Positions 5,252 through 6,348 of a stretch of 6,348 nt of DNA are shown here, in pieces; within the stretch, counting starts at the first letter, position 1, and each line of letters starts with the position of its first letter. Origin of the DNA: Synechococcales cyanobacterium PMM_0002 (GTDB lineage Bacteria; Cyanobacteriota; Cyanobacteriia; Elainellales; Elainellaceae). A program made the translations under genes and the position numbers. A model generated the notes under the pieces. It had not been told where the DNA came from. It was given only the letters and a program-made list of their open reading frames with translations, and searched no databases. Location: NCBI GenBank assembly GCA_949127925.1, contig CASBQX010000228.1, positions 1-6,348 of the forward strand. Reading direction: 5' to 3'.

Positions 5252-5566
5252 TTACATCAGAGCTCTAAACTGCGTGACTGCTTCGGTGTAGCGAATGGGC
5301 AGCACATACTCTAGGTTCTCATTGGGGCGCGCAATAATGTGAGTTGACAGCACAGAGCCGCCATTAACCCGCTTGACCGATTCAATACCCGCGGCGATCG
5401 ATGCCTGGACTTCGGAAACATTGCCCCGGACAATGACGGTGACTCGACCACTGCCGATTTTTTCGTAGCCGACTAAGGTAACCTGAGCCGCTTTCACCAT
5501 GGCATCCGCCGCTTCGACAACCGCCGGGAAACCCAGGGTTTCAATCATTCCAACAGCAATTGACAT
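5252..5566 (-). CDS. ccmK: Carboxysome shell hexamer protein, CcmK1/CcmK2 type
   Basis: This single-BMC-domain protein forms hexamers that tile the beta-carboxysome shell, with a central pore for bicarbonate and RuBP/3PGA passage. The 104-residue product starts MSIAVGMIETLGFPAVVEAADAMVKAA and has the pore loop KIGSG at 36-40, the edge Lys25 and the conserved ENLEYVLPIRYTEAV (83-97). This is clearly the CcmK1/K2 type, not CcmK3/K4. Against remembered CcmK1/K2 sequences it has Gln28 for Arg, Asn49 for Asp and Asn82 for His. The start is fixed by the conserved N-terminus; AAGG about 14 nt upstream is a distant Shine-Dalgarno. No other ccm gene adjoins it. Downstream is convergent glmS, and upstream is a degraded IS region, so it is a satellite copy rather than part of a ccmKLMN operon. 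The terminator facing its promoter supports monocistronic expression. Which CcmK paralogue number applies needs a tree. Confidence 0.95.
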   Translation of the reverse strand: MSIAVGMIETLGFPAVVEAADAMVKAAQVTLVGYEKIGSGRVTVIVRGNVSEVQASIAAGIESVKRVNGGSVLSTHIIARPNENLEYVLPIRYTEAVTQFRALM

Positions 5567-5583
5567 AAAGATACGTCTAACCT

Positions 5584-5601
5584 TTTTGATGGTTTTGATG
5601 G
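5584..5601. repeat. 9-bp tandem duplication in the ccmK leader
   Basis: TTTTGATGG occurs twice head to tail (5584-5592 and 5593-5601), followed by a partial TTGAT. On the ccmK-sense strand this is a CCATCAAAA duplication beside the AAGG ribosome-binding word, so it could affect translation or simply be slippage. Confidence 0.6.
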
Positions 5602-5706
5602 TTGATAGACACCCAGATATCCGTCACTGATTTCATTTGAACAAATTTGCCTGATGGGTAGATACGGCACTCAACCCATATTCCTCAGGTGTGCTTTGTT
5701 GCCTGT

Positions 5707-5712
5707 TTTATA
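5707..5712 (-). promoter_or_regulatory. Candidate ccmK -10 box
   Basis: The minus strand reads TATAAA about 140 bp before the ccmK start. The -35 candidate (TTAGTT, 16 bp upstream) is poor. It lies just downstream of the terminator-like hairpin, which is where an independent ccmK promoter would be expected. Confidence 0.3.
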
Positions 5713-5752
5713 GAATGCCGTGCGTGTTAACTAAGTACGGTGGTAGTAGCTC

Positions 5753-5791
5753 TAAAAACGCCACACGAAAACCTTCGCACCAAATGGCGTT
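5753..5791 (-). terminator. Terminator-like hairpin pointing toward ccmK
   Basis: AACGCCA (5757-5763) and TGGCGTT (5785-5791) form a 7-bp stem. The 21-nt loop can itself fold (CGAA...TTCG on the minus strand). Read on the minus strand, the stem runs into five T residues. It would stop transcripts arriving from the right before the ccmK promoter. It is less compact than the other terminators. Confidence 0.5.
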
Positions 5792-5868
5792 GCACAGCAC
5801 TATCAATAAAACTCAGGATACGGTGTCAAATAGAATCTTGATTTCTCAAAAGTGTATCTAGACGTTAA

Positions 5869-6201
5869 GTGTACCGCTGTTCGGTCACGGCATGGTTGTG
5901 GTTAGCACGAAAAGATTGTATCGACCTCCCTTTGCCTTGGCAGGCACCTCAAGATTCACTCGCTCCTGGTCGGGTGGCACAAGCGTTTGCAGGAATTTTA
6001 GCCGCGATTGGCACCCCTGCCCTTGCTCCCAAACCCCGTGGTAAATCTCCAGGACGGGTGAAAGGGTACACCCCTGCTTCGCGTCCCCGCGTCCCCGCTA
6101 TCCGACGGTTAAAAAACGAGCCTCTAAACGCAAGCAATCCGAGCAATCCCCGAACCGTTCGGTTGCGACAGCAGCTTAACTTCGAGCAGGGTTGCATTTA
6201 A
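5869..6201 (+). pseudogene. C-terminal remnant of an IS transposase
   Basis: The 110-codon frame encodes WLWLARKDCIDLPLPWQ at about residues 9-25, then LAPGRVAQAFAGILAAIGTPA (about 31-51) and PKPRGKSPGRVKG (about 54-66). I recognise this as the C-terminal signature of a cyanobacterial DDE transposase family (roughly 'LWLAR..V.D.PLPWQ...LTPGRVAQ....V.IGTPA.PPKPRGKSPGW'). Those proteins are several hundred residues long. Here the catalytic DDE part is absent, and a TAA stop sits directly before the GTG at 5869. Homology seems to begin near residue 5-9. The tail after about residue 80 is less family-like. Two short duplications lie in it: GCGTCCCC twice at 6081-6096 and AGCAATCC twice at 6133-6149. 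No terminal inverted repeats or target duplication could be identified. The opposite-strand frame at 5949-6197 is a shadow. Confidence 0.75.
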
Positions 6202-6348
6202 TCTCTTGAGTTCAACTGTCATGAACGGTTGAGCGAATTCTTTATGGCATCCTGTTGAGCAATGTTGTGATGCCAGTTAGTCCAAACTAAAGTTACTATC
6301 ACTTCTCCTACCTCATTGGCGCAGATTATGAGGCTGCCAGAGAGGTCA
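6202..6348. repeat. Small inverted repeats at the right edge
   Basis: TGGCATC (6245-6251) is inverted at GATGCCA (6269-6275) with a 17-nt spacer. TTAGT (6277-6281) is inverted at ACTAA (6286-6290). Neither has a T-run. They may be parts of an IS end or chance structure; no assignment is made. Confidence 0.3.
6219..6347 (-). CDS. Possible C-terminal end of an unidentified protein, cut by the window edge
   Basis: A 42-codon frame enters from the right edge and stops with TGA at 6219-6221. It reads in part VGEVIVTLVWTNWHHNIAQQ followed by DAIKNSLNRS. I do not recognise the family. The composition is protein-like, but the stretch is too short for codon statistics and uses ATA three times, unlike the neighbouring genes. 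It could be a real gene end, a gene fragment in the degraded region, or chance. Confidence 0.25.
   Translation of the reverse strand, partial: DLSGSLIICANEVGEVIVTLVWTNWHHNIAQQDAIKNSLNRS

Larger units (their letters stand above)
5567..5868. other. Upstream region of ccmK, no gene
   Basis: This 302-bp stretch holds no credible coding frame. It contains the ccmK leader with its 9-bp duplication, a possible ccmK -10 (TATAAA on the minus strand, 5707-5712), and a minus-strand terminator-like hairpin (5753-5791). It is AT-richer than the genes and has no HIP1 site. Confidence 0.7.

Noticed and set aside
5394..5401. Eleventh HIP1 site
   Set aside because: The octamer ends in A (GCGATCGA), so it is not a perfect HIP1 copy.
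5949..6197. 82-codon minus-strand frame opposite the transposase remnant
   Set aside because: The plus frame carries the transposase C-terminal signature (LPLPWQ, PGRVAQ, IGTPA, PKPRGKSPG); the minus frame has no recognisable features.
1..6348. tRNA, rRNA, riboswitch, toxin-antitoxin or defence system
   Set aside because: No cloverleaf with a TTCGA-type arm, no rRNA sequence and no matching gene families were seen on either strand by eye; a covariance-model scan was not possible.

Overview
The window comes from a beta-cyanobacterium. Three lines of evidence agree: an intact psaC (photosystem I iron-sulfur subunit), a CcmK1/CcmK2-type beta-carboxysome shell gene, and ten perfect copies of the cyanobacterial HIP1 octamer GCGATCGC in about 5 kb. 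The sequence does not settle the genus.

Layout, left to right. Positions 1-2327 hold three minus-strand genes, read from right to left: a BON-domain protein with its own terminator, a DUF937/YidB-type protein carrying a C-terminal EF-hand/dockerin-like calcium-binding loop, and folC (folylpolyglutamate/dihydrofolate synthase), which runs off the left edge. A 444-bp divergent intergenic region follows, with a tripled 10-bp repeat close to psaC. psaC (plus strand) ends in a strong terminator. After a 258-bp gap comes glmS (plus strand, complete, strong Shine-Dalgarno). glmS converges on a lone ccmK gene (minus strand), and the two share a bidirectional terminator. The right end is a degraded region with a terminator-like hairpin facing ccmK, the C-terminal remnant of an IS transposase, and a short open frame cut by the window edge.

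These are mostly housekeeping genes of different pathways (folate, photosystem I, amino-sugar synthesis, CO2-concentrating shell), and the gene order does not point to one joint system. I found no convincing undescribed multi-gene system. The observations most worth following are three tandem 13-bp repeats in the leader of the DUF937 gene, three 10-bp repeats upstream of psaC, a shared MGxFD N-terminus on two adjacent unrelated proteins, an in-frame repeat expansion in FolC, and an orphan ccmK whose sequence departs from remembered CcmK1/K2 at three charged sites.
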